This document shows, in pieces, positions 15,745-25,743 of a DNA stretch of 47,840 bases (the stretch's first letter is position 1; each line of letters begins with the position of its first letter). The stretch is from Phenylobacterium sp. GTDB lineage: Bacteria > Pseudomonadota > Alphaproteobacteria > Caulobacterales > Caulobacteraceae. The notes under the pieces are model-generated. The model searched no databases and was not told the DNA's origin. It saw nothing but the letters and a program-made list of their open reading frames with translations. Location of the stretch: NCBI RefSeq assembly GCF_030651755.1, contig NZ_JAUSBZ010000150.1, positions 1-47,840 of the forward strand. The letters are read 5' to 3'. The position numbers and the translations under genes were made by a program.

Positions 15745-16653
15745 TCAGGGTGTCTGGCGCGCCGCAACCTTGTCCCCCGGCCCGGCGACCTGGGTGTGCC
15801 GACGCAGGAAGGCGCTCATATCCGCCAGCACCGTCGCCCGCCCCCGCAGGGGCCGGGACAGGGCCAGCAGCACGCCCGCATGGCCAAGACCGGGATAGGT
15901 TTTCGTCTCCACGGCCACACCCTGGGCGCGCAGGGCCGCGGCCAGGGCCTCGGTGTTGCGGGGCCGGACGACGCTGTCGCTGTCGCCGGTGGCCAGGAAG
16001 GTCGGGGGCGCCTGAGCGTCCGCCAGGTTGATCGGCTGGGTGGCGGCCAGATCCTCGGCGGCGCCGAACACCCCGCGCACCGTTTCCCCCTCCAGGGGCA
16101 GGAAGTCATAGGGTCCCGCCAGGCCCGCCACCGCCCGGATGCGGGACGGATCGACGCCGGCCGCCTGCAGATAGCGGCGATCCAGGCCCAGCATCACCGC
16201 ACTATAGGCCCCGGCCGAGTGGCCGATCAGCACGATCTGGCTGGGATCGCCCCCATAGCGGGCGGCGTTCTCCACCGCCCAGGCGACCGCCGCCGCGCCG
16301 TCCTCCAGAAAAGCCGGATAGGCGACCTCGGGATAGAGCCGGTAGTCCGGGGCCAGGGCCAGGAAGCCCTCGGCGGCCAGGGCGCGCCCCACCCAGCCAT
16401 AGTCCTGCCGACGGCCGTCCTCCCAGGTGCCGCCATAGAAGAACACCGCCACCGGCGCCCCCTTGGCGCCCTGCGGCGGGGCGTAGAGGTCCAGGCGCTG
16501 ACGGGGTTCGGGACCATAGGCCAGGCCCTGGCCCGTCTGCTGAGCGCGGTCGGTGGGGGTCAGGGTCGCAAAGGCGGTCAGCGGAGAACAGGCGCTCAGC
16601 GCCAGGCCGAGACAGGCGAGCGCCAGGGCCTGACGCAGGGGCGGCAAGGTCAT
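15745..16653 (-). CDS. Alpha/beta hydrolase lipoprotein (esterase/lipase-like), 302 aa
   Basis: The N-terminus has a signal sequence with lipobox LSAC (Cys about residue 22), placing the enzyme on a membrane facing the periplasm. The hydrolase fold follows. An oxyanion block reads VFFYGGTW, with Tyr replacing the His of the usual HGG. The nucleophile elbow is GHSAG (Ser about 146), with LAPDYRLYPE upstream, and the Asp (ATGDSDSVV) and His (GLGHAGV) complete a triad. This arrangement fits the BD-FAE/carboxylesterase group that acts on short esters. AGGAG lies about 10 nt before the ATG. The natural substrate is unknown. Confidence 0.87.
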   Translation of the reverse strand: MTLPPLRQALALACLGLALSACSPLTAFATLTPTDRAQQTGQGLAYGPEPRQRLDLYAPPQGAKGAPVAVFFYGGTWEDGRRQDYGWVGRALAAEGFLALAPDYRLYPEVAYPAFLEDGAAAVAWAVENAARYGGDPSQIVLIGHSAGAYSAVMLGLDRRYLQAAGVDPSRIRAVAGLAGPYDFLPLEGETVRGVFGAAEDLAATQPINLADAQAPPTFLATGDSDSVVRPRNTEALAAALRAQGVAVETKTYPGLGHAGVLLALSRPLRGRATVLADMSAFLRRHTQVAGPGDKVAARQTP

Positions 16654-16741
16654 GGTCTGGGGTCTCCTGGGTTCGGCTTGACGTCGGCGCGCCGTCCCGG
16701 CGCTATGGCGGCCAGCATCACATGAACGACTCTACGAAGGG

Positions 16742-17986
16742 ATGACACCGATGGATGGGGATTTCTCCGCAAGCGGCATGGAGGCCATCGGTCCGGCGCT
16801 GCAGGGGGTGGTCGATTCCGGCGACCTGTCGGGTTTCGTCACCCTGGTGTGGCGCAAGGGCGAGGTGGTCCAGGTGGATACGATCGGCCGTCGCGACATC
16901 GGCGGCGACAAGCCCATGACCCGGGACACCATCTTCCGCATCGCCTCGATGACCAAGCCGATCACCTCGGTGGCGGCCCTGATGCTGCTGGAGGAAGGCC
17001 GTCTGCAGCTGGAGGACCCGATCACCCGCTGGGCCCCGGAATTTTCCGACATGCGGGTGCTGAAGGCCGCCGACGGCCCCCTGGACCAGACGGTCCCGGC
17101 GAGCCGCGAGATCACCATCGAGGATCTCATGACCCATCGGGCAGGCCTCGCCTATGGATTCACCTCCGTCGGGCCCATCGCTCAGGCCCATGAGAAGGCC
17201 CTGGGGCCGGCGCTCGGCACCCCACTGACCCCCGACGAATGGATGAAGCGCCTGAGCGAGCTTCCCCTCAGCTATCAGCCCGGCGCGCGGTTCCACTACA
17301 GCCACGCCACCGACGTCCTGGGCTTCATCGTCGCCCGTATCGAGGGCAAGCCCCTGGACCAGGTGCTGCAGGACCGGATCTTCGGCCCGCTGGGCATGAC
17401 CGACACCGCCTTCCATGTGCCGCCGGAGAAGCTGGACCGGGGGGCCAAGCTCTACCGGATCAATCCGAAGACCGACGCCATGGAAGAGGTCCCCTTCCCC
17501 TACCATCCGGCCCCGCCGGTCTTCGCCGCCGGCGGCGGGGGTCTCGTCTCCACCGCCGACGACTATCTGAAGTTCGCGCGCCTGATGCTGGGCAAGGGCG
17601 AGGTGGACGGGGTGCGCCTGCTGAAGACGGCGACGGTCGAGATGATGACCGCCGACCGGCTGACTGATGCCCAGAAGGCCATCCCGTTCATGGGCATTCC
17701 CTTCTGGCTGGGCCAGGGCTTTGGCCTCGGCGTCTCGGTGATCACCGATCCGGTGAAACAGGCCTGGATGGGGGCTGGAAACGCCGGCGCCTTTGGCTGG
17801 CCCGGCGCCTTTGGCACCTGGTGGCAGGCCGATCCGCAGGCCGACATGGTGCTGATCTATCTGATCCAGAACTCAATCGAGCTTGGACCTGAGGCCGCCG
17901 CCCAACTGGCCACAGGCCAGCGCATGGGCGGTCGCGCCGCCCTGCCGGTCTTCCAGAAGATGGTCTACGGCGCCCTGGGGAGCTAA
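16742..17986 (+). CDS. Serine hydrolase, beta-lactamase/esterase family VIII type, 414 aa
   Basis: Penicillin-recognising-enzyme fold. The SxxK motif is SMTK (about residues 69-72), and the second motif is Y-S-H (HYSHATD), where class C beta-lactamases have Y-x-N. A Gly/Trp-rich GAFGWPGAFGTWW near 345-358 stands in for the usual K/H-T/x-G motif, as in family VIII esterases. No signal peptide is seen, so the enzyme is probably a cytoplasmic esterase and not a resistance enzyme. Start is ambiguous: ATG 16742 directly follows GAAGGG, and ATG 16751 lies at better spacing from it. It is divergent from the alpha/beta hydrolase gene, with the two starts 88 nt apart. Confidence 0.88.
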   Translation: MTPMDGDFSASGMEAIGPALQGVVDSGDLSGFVTLVWRKGEVVQVDTIGRRDIGGDKPMTRDTIFRIASMTKPITSVAALMLLEEGRLQLEDPITRWAPEFSDMRVLKAADGPLDQTVPASREITIEDLMTHRAGLAYGFTSVGPIAQAHEKALGPALGTPLTPDEWMKRLSELPLSYQPGARFHYSHATDVLGFIVARIEGKPLDQVLQDRIFGPLGMTDTAFHVPPEKLDRGAKLYRINPKTDAMEEVPFPYHPAPPVFAAGGGGLVSTADDYLKFARLMLGKGEVDGVRLLKTATVEMMTADRLTDAQKAIPFMGIPFWLGQGFGLGVSVITDPVKQAWMGAGNAGAFGWPGAFGTWWQADPQADMVLIYLIQNSIELGPEAAAQLATGQRMGGRAALPVFQKMVYGALGS

Positions 17987-18006
17987 TGCCGCCAGGGCGG
18001 TCTGCG

Positions 18007-18363
18007 TCAGCCCCGCGGGGCGACGCAGATCGGCCGGCCCTGGAACGTATCGCCGATCAGGCTTCCGTCCCGGGCGGCTTCGCGACGCGCCATGTTCAGA
18101 GCCACCGTTTCGCCAGGCGGGTTCTGGCCAGGCGCGCAGACGGCGACCTTGGTGCGCATCCCCTGCGGGCAGCTGCAGATGTCCTCGCGCTTGTCCAGGC
18201 GGCTGGCGGGGACCTTACAGATCACCGGTAATGTCGCCCCACTGACGTCGAGACAGACCTCGGTCGTGGTGGGCGTGAGATAATTTTGGGCCGGCTGCGC
18301 CTGGACTGCGCCAGCGCCAAGAGCCAGCAGGGCAAGGGCGGCGACGAGGGATAGGGATTTCAT
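18007..18363 (-). CDS. Small secreted hypothetical protein, 118 aa
   Basis: A signal peptide covers residues 1-24 (LVAALALLALGAGAVQAQ). The mature part has six Cys residues (EVCLDV, PVICKV, EDICSCPQ, AVCAPG, RPICVA), suggesting a disulfide-bonded periplasmic or secreted protein. ATG 18363 is chosen because it starts directly at the signal peptide; the frame is open a few codons further up. It converges with the serine hydrolase gene with only 20 nt between stops. No family is recognised. Confidence 0.7.
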   Translation of the reverse strand: MKSLSLVAALALLALGAGAVQAQPAQNYLTPTTTEVCLDVSGATLPVICKVPASRLDKREDICSCPQGMRTKVAVCAPGQNPPGETVALNMARREAARDGSLIGDTFQGRPICVAPRG

Positions 18364-18459
18364 GTCAGAGTCCTCCAGGCCAAGCATAAGCCCTTAAAAT
18401 ACGGCGCGTTTCGGGCGCGCGGCTTTCCCTTGGTGATCGTGTGATGTAAGCGCCCGATC

Positions 18460-19080
18460 ATGAGCCTGCGCCCCCTGTTCGTCACCCAAATCTATGAAGC
18501 CTCCCTGGCCGGGGAGGCGGGCTTCGCCGACCTCAACGTCGAGTTGGAAGAGGCCGTCGAAATGCTGGCCGCCGAGGACGGCGCCGGGCGGGCCTGGTGC
18601 AAGGCCAATTCCTATGGGGGCTACACCTCCTACGCCTCCCTCGACGACCTGCCGCAGCGGGCGACGGTGTTCTCTCATCTGAAAACCAAGCTGGATCGCC
18701 ACGCCAAGGCCTACGCCGAGGCCCTGCACCTCGACCTTGGCGCCCGACGACTGAAGCTCGACAGCCTCTGGGTCAATCTGCTGAAGCCCGGCGCTGGCCA
18801 TAGCGGCCACATCCATCCCCACAGCGTGCTGTCGGGCACGGTCTATGTGCGCACCCCGCCCGGCGCCAGCGCGCTCAAGCTGGAAGATCCCCGCCTGCCC
18901 CTGATGATGGCCGCCCCGCCCCGCCTGGCCGAGGCGCCGGAGACCGAGCGCAGCTTCGTCTATCTGCAGCCGCAGCCCGGCACGATCCTGATGTGGGAAA
19001 GCTGGCTGCGTCACGAGGTGCCGGCCAACGCCGCCAAGACGCCGCGGATCAGCATCAGTTTCAACTACGGCTGGCGTTAA
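18460..19080 (+). CDS. Putative 2OG-Fe(II) oxygenase (TIGR02466-like), 206 aa
   Basis: Likely a non-haem iron, 2-oxoglutarate-dependent oxygenase. It begins with the typical MSLRPLFVTQIYEASL block and carries the double-stranded-beta-helix metal site: H-x-H in GHIHPHSVLSGTVYV (about 118-132) and a distal His in SWLRHEVPAN followed by R-I-S-I-S-F-N, the 2OG-binding region. Length fits the family of uncharacterised enzymes known as TIGR02466. Substrate is unknown. No Shine-Dalgarno of note precedes the ATG, but the N-terminus is conserved in character. It is followed by the flagellar-rod-like gene 77 nt later. Confidence 0.82.
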   Translation: MSLRPLFVTQIYEASLAGEAGFADLNVELEEAVEMLAAEDGAGRAWCKANSYGGYTSYASLDDLPQRATVFSHLKTKLDRHAKAYAEALHLDLGARRLKLDSLWVNLLKPGAGHSGHIHPHSVLSGTVYVRTPPGASALKLEDPRLPLMMAAPPRLAEAPETERSFVYLQPQPGTILMWESWLRHEVPANAAKTPRISISFNYGWR

Positions 19081-19157
19081 ACGACCGGCGTTCACCATTC
19101 TTGCAAGCGGAGCCTTAACCGCAGGGCGCGCAGAGTGTCTGGGCAGGAGAACCGCCC

Positions 19158-19385
19158 ATGGACCCCATCGCCACCGCCAGCTACGGCATGCTCGCCGCCA
19201 GCCGCCGCTTCGAAGCCTCCGCCCAGCGCACCGCCACCATGGGCGTCGAAGGCTCGACCTCCAGCTATGAGCGGGAGGCCGTTGAGCAGATCACGGCCAA
19301 GCACCAGTTCAAGGCTAACCTCGCCACCATCGGCGCGGCCCAGTCCATGTGGGACGCCCTGCTGCGCCTGCAGGAACGCCGCTAG
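19158..19385 (+). CDS. Small flagellar basal-body rod-like protein, 75 aa
   Basis: The start MDPIATASYGMLAASRRFEASAQRTA matches the N-terminal coiled-coil signature of flagellar rod/hook proteins (S.YGM.A...R.E..A.RTA). The C-terminal half, EREAVEQITAKHQFKANLATIGAAQSMWDALL, resembles their C-terminal helix (V.....Q.AF.AN...I...D.M...LL). The intervening D1 domain is missing. Both helices of a rod protein are thus joined in 75 residues. Small proteins of this design occur in Caulobacterales. A structural or chaperone-like role at the basal body is an inference. Its stop overlaps the stop of the convergent phosphatase gene. Confidence 0.7.
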   Translation: MDPIATASYGMLAASRRFEASAQRTATMGVEGSTSSYEREAVEQITAKHQFKANLATIGAAQSMWDALLRLQERR

Positions 19386-20005
19386 AGCCGCATCGCCGAC
19401 AGCTCGGCCCAGCCGGGGCCCGAGGTGATCGTGTCGATATCGCCCCAGCTGTCGCCAACGCGCCGCAGCGGCGAGGTTCCGAGCAGGAGATAGCCGCCGC
19501 CGCTGGGATTGGGGGCCTTGGACTCCTGTCCGATCGCGACCTTCTGAAGGGCGGCGGTCAGCAACTGGCCGACACCCCCATGGGACACCACGATGGTGAG
19601 GCCAGGCTTGGCCTCCCCTTCGACCCGCTCCATCGCCGCCAGGATTCGGTTCTGGGCGTCCCGGGCGGTCTCCCAACCCAGCACGCTATCGTCTGGATGG
19701 GCGAAGAACGCGGCCACCACCTCCCAGAACCGCGGCGGCGCGATATAGCCGGTGGCCGAGCGGTCGTTCTCCCCCAGCCGGCTATCGACCTGGTGGGGCG
19801 CCCGTAGCCGTTCCGACAGGATCGCGGCCCCATCCATCGCCTTCTGCTCATCGCTCGACCAGACAGCGCGAACCGGCAGACCGGTAAGCGCCTCAGCCAG
19901 GGCTTCCATACGCGCCCGCCCCTTGGCCGACAGGGGCCAACGGGGCACCGGCACGTCGGGATCGATCACGACCTCTGGGTGGGTGACGAAGAGAATTCTG
20001 GCCAT
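19382..20005 (-). CDS. Histidine-phosphatase-family protein with altered RHG motif, 207 aa
   Basis: The layout is that of the phosphoglycerate-mutase/histidine phosphatase superfamily. The N-terminal strand MARILFVTHPEVVIDP carries His where LVRHGE is expected, but the Arg before it is Thr and the Gly after it is Pro. PLSAKGRARMEALAEAL, VWSSDEQKAMDGA, GENDRS and the second catalytic His in IVVSHGGVGQLL all follow the family order. Loss of the first Arg would weaken phosphate binding, so activity is uncertain. Start at 20005 is chosen because it begins the fold strand; the frame is open upstream to 20,077. It converges with the flagellar-like gene, overlapping by 4 nt. Confidence 0.8.
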   Translation of the reverse strand: MARILFVTHPEVVIDPDVPVPRWPLSAKGRARMEALAEALTGLPVRAVWSSDEQKAMDGAAILSERLRAPHQVDSRLGENDRSATGYIAPPRFWEVVAAFFAHPDDSVLGWETARDAQNRILAAMERVEGEAKPGLTIVVSHGGVGQLLTAALQKVAIGQESKAPNPSGGGYLLLGTSPLRRVGDSWGDIDTITSGPGWAELSAMRL

Positions 20006-20187
20006 GACGCGCTCTTGCTGGGACGCGCCTGTTTGCGACAAGGCCGCGCCTGGCGCCAGTCTCCGGCCCGCCCGCAACGGGCCAGTATCCTTGCTCGGGT
20101 CCTTTGTTGGAGGCGATCAGCGCACAAGCCGCCTTGCATCGGGCGGTGGGTCATCGGAGGCTGCGCCCCTGGCCCACAGGTGGTGCG

Positions 20188-20721
20188 ATGCAATTGAACA
20201 AGCCTCAGCGGACGAAAGCCCTCTATGCGGGCTCCTTCGATCCCGTGACGCGCGGCCACCTCGACATCATCCGCAAGGCGCTCATGACCTTTGACGGCGT
20301 ACATGTCGCTGTCGGCACCAATGTGCGGAAGCAGCGGGCCTTCAGCGTAGAGCAGAGCACAGAACTCATTCGCCGCTCGGTGCTGGACCTCTGGCCGGAC
20401 GCCGGCGCAATCCTCGATCAGTCCCTCGAGGTCGGCGAATACGCCCGCCAGAGCCTGGTCCGCTATGCGCGGGCCATCGGGGCCACCCACATCGTGCGCG
20501 GCCTGCGCGAGGCGACCAACTTCCATGAAGAATTCAATCTCCACGGCCTGGCCGAGCGGCTCGACCCCACGATCCCGATGGTCCACTTCATCTGCGACGC
20601 GCAGTTCCTCCACATCTCCTCCAGCACCGCCAAGGAGCTCGAGTCGGTCGGCGAGGACATCAGCTGGCTGGTCATGCCGTCGGTCGAAGCGGCTTTCCGC
20701 GCGCGGCGGGGCCACGGCTAG
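20188..20721 (+). CDS. coaD: Phosphopantetheine adenylyltransferase-family nucleotidyltransferase
   Basis: Nucleotidyltransferase with the CoaD layout: ALYAGSFDPVTRGHLDIIRKAL (T/HxGH-type motif at residues about 11-31), VGTNVRKQRAFSVEQ, ATHIVRGLREATNFHEEFNLHG and LHISSSTAKEL. CoaD transfers AMP to 4'-phosphopantetheine, the penultimate step of CoA synthesis. The sequence departs from typical CoaD (YAGS and not YPGS/T; TNFHEEFNLHGLAERLD where DFEYEFQMA is usual). A divergent second copy or an enzyme acting on a related substrate is therefore possible. The ATG at 20188 is preferred because it begins just before the fold; an upstream start at 20104 would add 28 residues of no family character. 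Confidence 0.78.
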   Translation: MQLNKPQRTKALYAGSFDPVTRGHLDIIRKALMTFDGVHVAVGTNVRKQRAFSVEQSTELIRRSVLDLWPDAGAILDQSLEVGEYARQSLVRYARAIGATHIVRGLREATNFHEEFNLHGLAERLDPTIPMVHFICDAQFLHISSSTAKELESVGEDISWLVMPSVEAAFRARRGHG

Positions 20722-20741
20722 CGCGTAGCGCAAGAAAAGTC

Positions 20742-20834
20742 GGGACACGAAGAACACAAAGGGGCGCGAAGGACACGAAGGACCGGCGGCGTCGCCTTTG
20801 TGTCCTTCGCGCCCCTTCGTGGCCTTTGTGTCCC
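20742..20834. repeat. Long imperfect inverted repeat, 40-nt arms
   Basis: Arms at 20,742-20,781 and 20,795-20,834 are complementary with about six differences and are separated by a 13-nt loop. The central core GGGGCGCGAAGGACAC is matched perfectly by GTGTCCTTCGCGCCCC. Motifs such as ACACGAAG and CCTTTGTGTCC recur within the arms. Similar TTCGTGTCCTTTGTG-type intergenic repeats are scattered through many bacterial genomes (recalled, not searched). It lies between convergent coaD and rpoD and could stop transcription from both sides. Confidence 0.85.
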
Positions 20835-20872
20835 CTCTTATTAGGAGGAACCCCTGGATCGCCTGGCGCAAC

Positions 20873-20900
20873 GAAAAACCCCGCCGTTTCCGGCGGGGTT
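20873..20900 (-). terminator. Rho-independent terminator of rpoD
   Basis: On the minus strand the stem AACCCCGCCG / CGGCGGGGTT closes a GAAA loop and runs into a T-run, 9 nt after the rpoD stop codon. Confidence 0.9.
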
Positions 20901-20908
20901 CTGGGGTT

Positions 20909-22840
<1,932 letters not shown>

Positions 22841-22939
22841 CGAATTCTCCGGTTCGGTCCGCCGCCTCCTGCAAGGAACGGGCCGATTATGACTAACAGG
22901 GGCCGAATGGGCCGTATGGAGTACGACCCGAAACCGGCT

Positions 22940-24832
22940 TCAATCGTTCCACTCTCTGGTCGCGCGTCTGAGTGCGTCGCGTTCCCCCTTGAGACGCTCG
23001 AAGGCTTCCATGTCCGAACGACCTCGAAGGTTTCCCTTCGAGGCGTCGAGCGCCTTGTCGAGCGACGCCAGCCGTGAGAGGCGGGCGAAGGCTTGCGACC
23101 ACTGCGAATTCGCGGCTTCGAGGGAGACATCCGGTTTCAAAAAGGGCGCGCCCGATTTCGCAGCGGCCCGGTCGATGTCTGTCAGCAGCGCATTAAACCC
23201 GCATAGTGCGAGATGGCGCGTCAGGCTGTCGGAGTCAAGGTGGTCAGACTCCAGTCGCAGGCGAATGATTTCCTTGACCAATTCGCAGAGCGCCGGTTCG
23301 CCGAAGCCATCCGTGGCGAAAGCGTCCTCAAGATGGTCCTCCAGGACGGCTGGCCGGGCCAGGGCAAACGCGGCCAGGGCCGCCGCCGCCGGCTCAAGGC
23401 CCCGGGCCAGCTGACCTGCCGCCGCCTTGCCCCGGGCGGTGGGGGGTTGGGCCTGTTCCCAGGCGTTGTCGCGCCCCTTCCAGCGCCCCTGGCGCGGACC
23501 CGCAGGCCGCCAGGGCGGCCGCTGGCCGGGGGCGCTGTCGGCCTTGCGGAACAGGCCATCATAGCGTTCCAGCAGGTCCTGCCGGTAGGCCTGTTGCAGG
23601 TCGCTGTCGGCGATGGATGCGGCGGCTTGTCGCAGACGGCCCTTCAGCCCCGCACGGCGTTCGGGCGTGTCCAGGGGTTCGAGGTCGCGTTCACGCTCGA
23701 ACAGAGCCTGGGCGAAGGGCGTGGTCGTGGCCAGCTGCTGGCGCAGGGCGACTGGCCCCTGCTCACGGAGCACGTCATCGGGATCCTTGCCGCCCTCGAC
23801 CAGAGAGAACTGGAAGCTCTTGCCGGGCTTCAGGATCGGCAGGGCGCGATCCATGGCGCGGAAGGCGGCCTGCCGGCCGGCGCGGTCACCGTCGAAGCAC
23901 AGGGTCGGCTCGGGGTGGAGCCGCCAGAGCATCTCCATCTGCTCTTCGGTCAGGGCCGTGCCCATGGGCGCCACCGCCGCGACGCCCGCCCGATGGCAGG
24001 CGATGGCGTCCATATAGCCTTCCACCACCACCAGGGAGGGGTTCTCGCCCGATGGCGCGGCCCCCAGGATCTTGCGCGCCTCGCCCATTCCATAGAGCAC
24101 ATGGCCCTTGTGGAAGACCGAGGTCTCCGGGCCGTTCAGATATTTGGCCCGGGCCTTGGGATCCATGGCCCGGCCGCCGAAGGAGACGAAGCGCCCTCGC
24201 CCATCGGCGATGGGAAACATGATCCGATCGCGGAAGCGGTCATAGGGCGCCCCGCCGTCCTCGGGCGCGATCAGCAGGCCCGCCTCCACCAGCTCCCCCG
24301 GGCGCGCGCCCTTGGCCACCAGATAGTCCTTCAACGCTGTGCGCCCGCCCGGCGCATAGCCGATGCCGAACCGCGCCCATTCCGCCTCTGGCAGGCCGCG
24401 GGCGGCGAGGTAGTCGCGGGCCTCCCGGCCAACGGGGCGCCTAAGCTCGGCCTGGAACCAGGCCCCGGCCTGCTCCAGCCATTCGGCCAGGCCCTGGCGC
24501 ACCCGGTCGCGCTCAGCCGATTGCGGATCGGGCGCCGGCATGGGCACCCCAGCCTCTGCGGCCAGACGCTCGACGGCCTCGACGAAGGTCAGCCGCTCGG
24601 TCTCCTGCAGGAAGGTGATCAGGTCGCCGGTCTTGCCCGAGGAGAAGTCGAAGAACTGGCCCTTGTCGTCGTTGACGAAAAACGACGGGCTCCGCTCCTT
24701 GGTGAAGGGCGACAGGCCGACGAACTCCCGGCCCTGCTTGCGCAGTTTCACCGTGCGCCCGATCACGTCGGAGGGGCGCAGGCGGGCCTTGATCTCGTCG
24801 AGGAACCGTTCGTCAAACTTCACCCCCGACAT
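22940..24832 (-). CDS. dnaG: DNA primase
   Basis: Makes RNA primers at the replication fork together with DnaB. The N-terminal domain (residues 1-100) keeps the fold and sequence context of the CHC2 zinc ribbon (VGLSPFTKERSPSFFVND ... GQFFDFSSGKTGDLITFLQ). All four zinc ligands are replaced: Ser41, Thr44, Asp62 and Ser65 stand where Cys/His/Cys/Cys are found in E. coli DnaG. The TOPRIM core contains VVVEGYMDAIA with its catalytic Glu and CFDGDRAGR with the DxD pair. The C-terminal domain that binds DnaB follows, and the length of 630 is normal. Start ATG 24832 has a weak ribosome site. It lies 29 nt after the ECF41 sigma gene, so read-through from that operon is likely. Confidence 0.95.
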   Translation of the reverse strand: MSGVKFDERFLDEIKARLRPSDVIGRTVKLRKQGREFVGLSPFTKERSPSFFVNDDKGQFFDFSSGKTGDLITFLQETERLTFVEAVERLAAEAGVPMPAPDPQSAERDRVRQGLAEWLEQAGAWFQAELRRPVGREARDYLAARGLPEAEWARFGIGYAPGGRTALKDYLVAKGARPGELVEAGLLIAPEDGGAPYDRFRDRIMFPIADGRGRFVSFGGRAMDPKARAKYLNGPETSVFHKGHVLYGMGEARKILGAAPSGENPSLVVVEGYMDAIACHRAGVAAVAPMGTALTEEQMEMLWRLHPEPTLCFDGDRAGRQAAFRAMDRALPILKPGKSFQFSLVEGGKDPDDVLREQGPVALRQQLATTTPFAQALFERERDLEPLDTPERRAGLKGRLRQAAASIADSDLQQAYRQDLLERYDGLFRKADSAPGQRPPWRPAGPRQGRWKGRDNAWEQAQPPTARGKAAAGQLARGLEPAAAALAAFALARPAVLEDHLEDAFATDGFGEPALCELVKEIIRLRLESDHLDSDSLTRHLALCGFNALLTDIDRAAAKSGAPFLKPDVSLEAANSQWSQAFARLSRLASLDKALDASKGNLRGRSDMEAFERLKGERDALRRATREWND

Positions 24833-24861
24833 ATGCGCCAGGGTCCGGCCGCCGTCACCCT

Positions 24862-25743
24862 TCAGCGGCTGAGGTGCGCCAGCTTTTCGGGATTGCGGGT
24901 GATGTAAATGGCGGCCAGGCGCCCGGCCTCGTCCGGCTGAAACGCCATGGTCATGGGGCCATCATCCGGTTCCAGGATAAGGCCCGGAAGGCCGTTGATA
25001 CGGACGGCCCGGTAGCGCAGCGCCCCGTCGGTCGAAATGGGCCAGGCGCGACCTCGCCAGGCCAGCCCCTGGATCATCGCAACGATGTCCGTCGCGCCCA
25101 CCAGCGGCCGCAGGGCGGCGCTGCGCTTCCCGCCGCCATCCGTGATCATCACGGCGTCCTCGGCGAGGAGATCGCGCAGACCGGCCAGGTCGCCCTTTGC
25201 CGCAGCCGCCATGAAGGCGTTGGCGAGACGCCCCGCGGCGGCCTGGTCGACGGCGAAGCGCGGCTTCGCCGCCTTCAGATGCGCCTGCGCCCGGCTCGCC
25301 AGCTGGCGCACCGCCGCCTCGCTGCGGCCGAGCGCTCGGGCGACGGCCGCGTAGTCCTCGTCAAATACCCCGTGCAGTAGGAAAACCGCCCGCTCCAGGG
25401 GCGACAGGCGCTCCAGCGCCAGGAGGAAGGCCACCGAGACGTCCTCGGCTCGTTCAAGGGGATCTTCGCTCAGGTCTTCGATCAGCGGCTCAGGCAGCCA
25501 GGGACCACGATAGGTCTCGCGGCGCACCTTGGCCGCCCGCAGGCGGTCAATGCAGAGCCGGCTCGTCGTGCGCACCAACCAGGCGGTGGGGTCCTCGACC
25601 TCCCCCCCGGTCTGACTCCAGCGGATCCATGCGTCCTGCACCACGTCCTCCGCCTCGGTCACCGAGCCCAGCATACGGTAGGCGAGACGCCGCAGCCGCG
25701 GACGCGCGGCCTCGAAGGCGGCGAGATCGGGGGGCGCCGTCAC
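24862..25743 (-). CDS. ECF41-type RNA polymerase sigma factor with C-terminal SnoaL-like domain, 293 aa
   Basis: Alternative sigma factor. Regions 2 and 4 are clear: LRRLAYRMLGSVTEAEDVVQDAWIRW (about 18-43) and LSPLERAVFLLHGVFDEDYAAVARALGRSEAAVRQLASRAQAHLK (about 112-156). They are followed by about 130 residues of an NTF2/SnoaL-like fold beginning LANAFMAAAAKGDLAGLRDLLAEDAVMITDGGG. This fused domain replaces a separate anti-sigma factor in ECF41 members and adjusts activity. GTG 25743 is chosen because it overlaps the stop of the AhpD-like gene (GTGA) and starts at the usual domain boundary. The classic ECF41 partner, a carboxymuconolactone-decarboxylase/AhpD-like gene, is directly upstream, supporting the call. 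Confidence 0.9.
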   Translation of the reverse strand: MTAPPDLAAFEAARPRLRRLAYRMLGSVTEAEDVVQDAWIRWSQTGGEVEDPTAWLVRTTSRLCIDRLRAAKVRRETYRGPWLPEPLIEDLSEDPLERAEDVSVAFLLALERLSPLERAVFLLHGVFDEDYAAVARALGRSEAAVRQLASRAQAHLKAAKPRFAVDQAAAGRLANAFMAAAAKGDLAGLRDLLAEDAVMITDGGGKRSAALRPLVGATDIVAMIQGLAWRGRAWPISTDGALRYRAVRINGLPGLILEPDDGPMTMAFQPDEAGRLAAIYITRNPEKLAHLSR

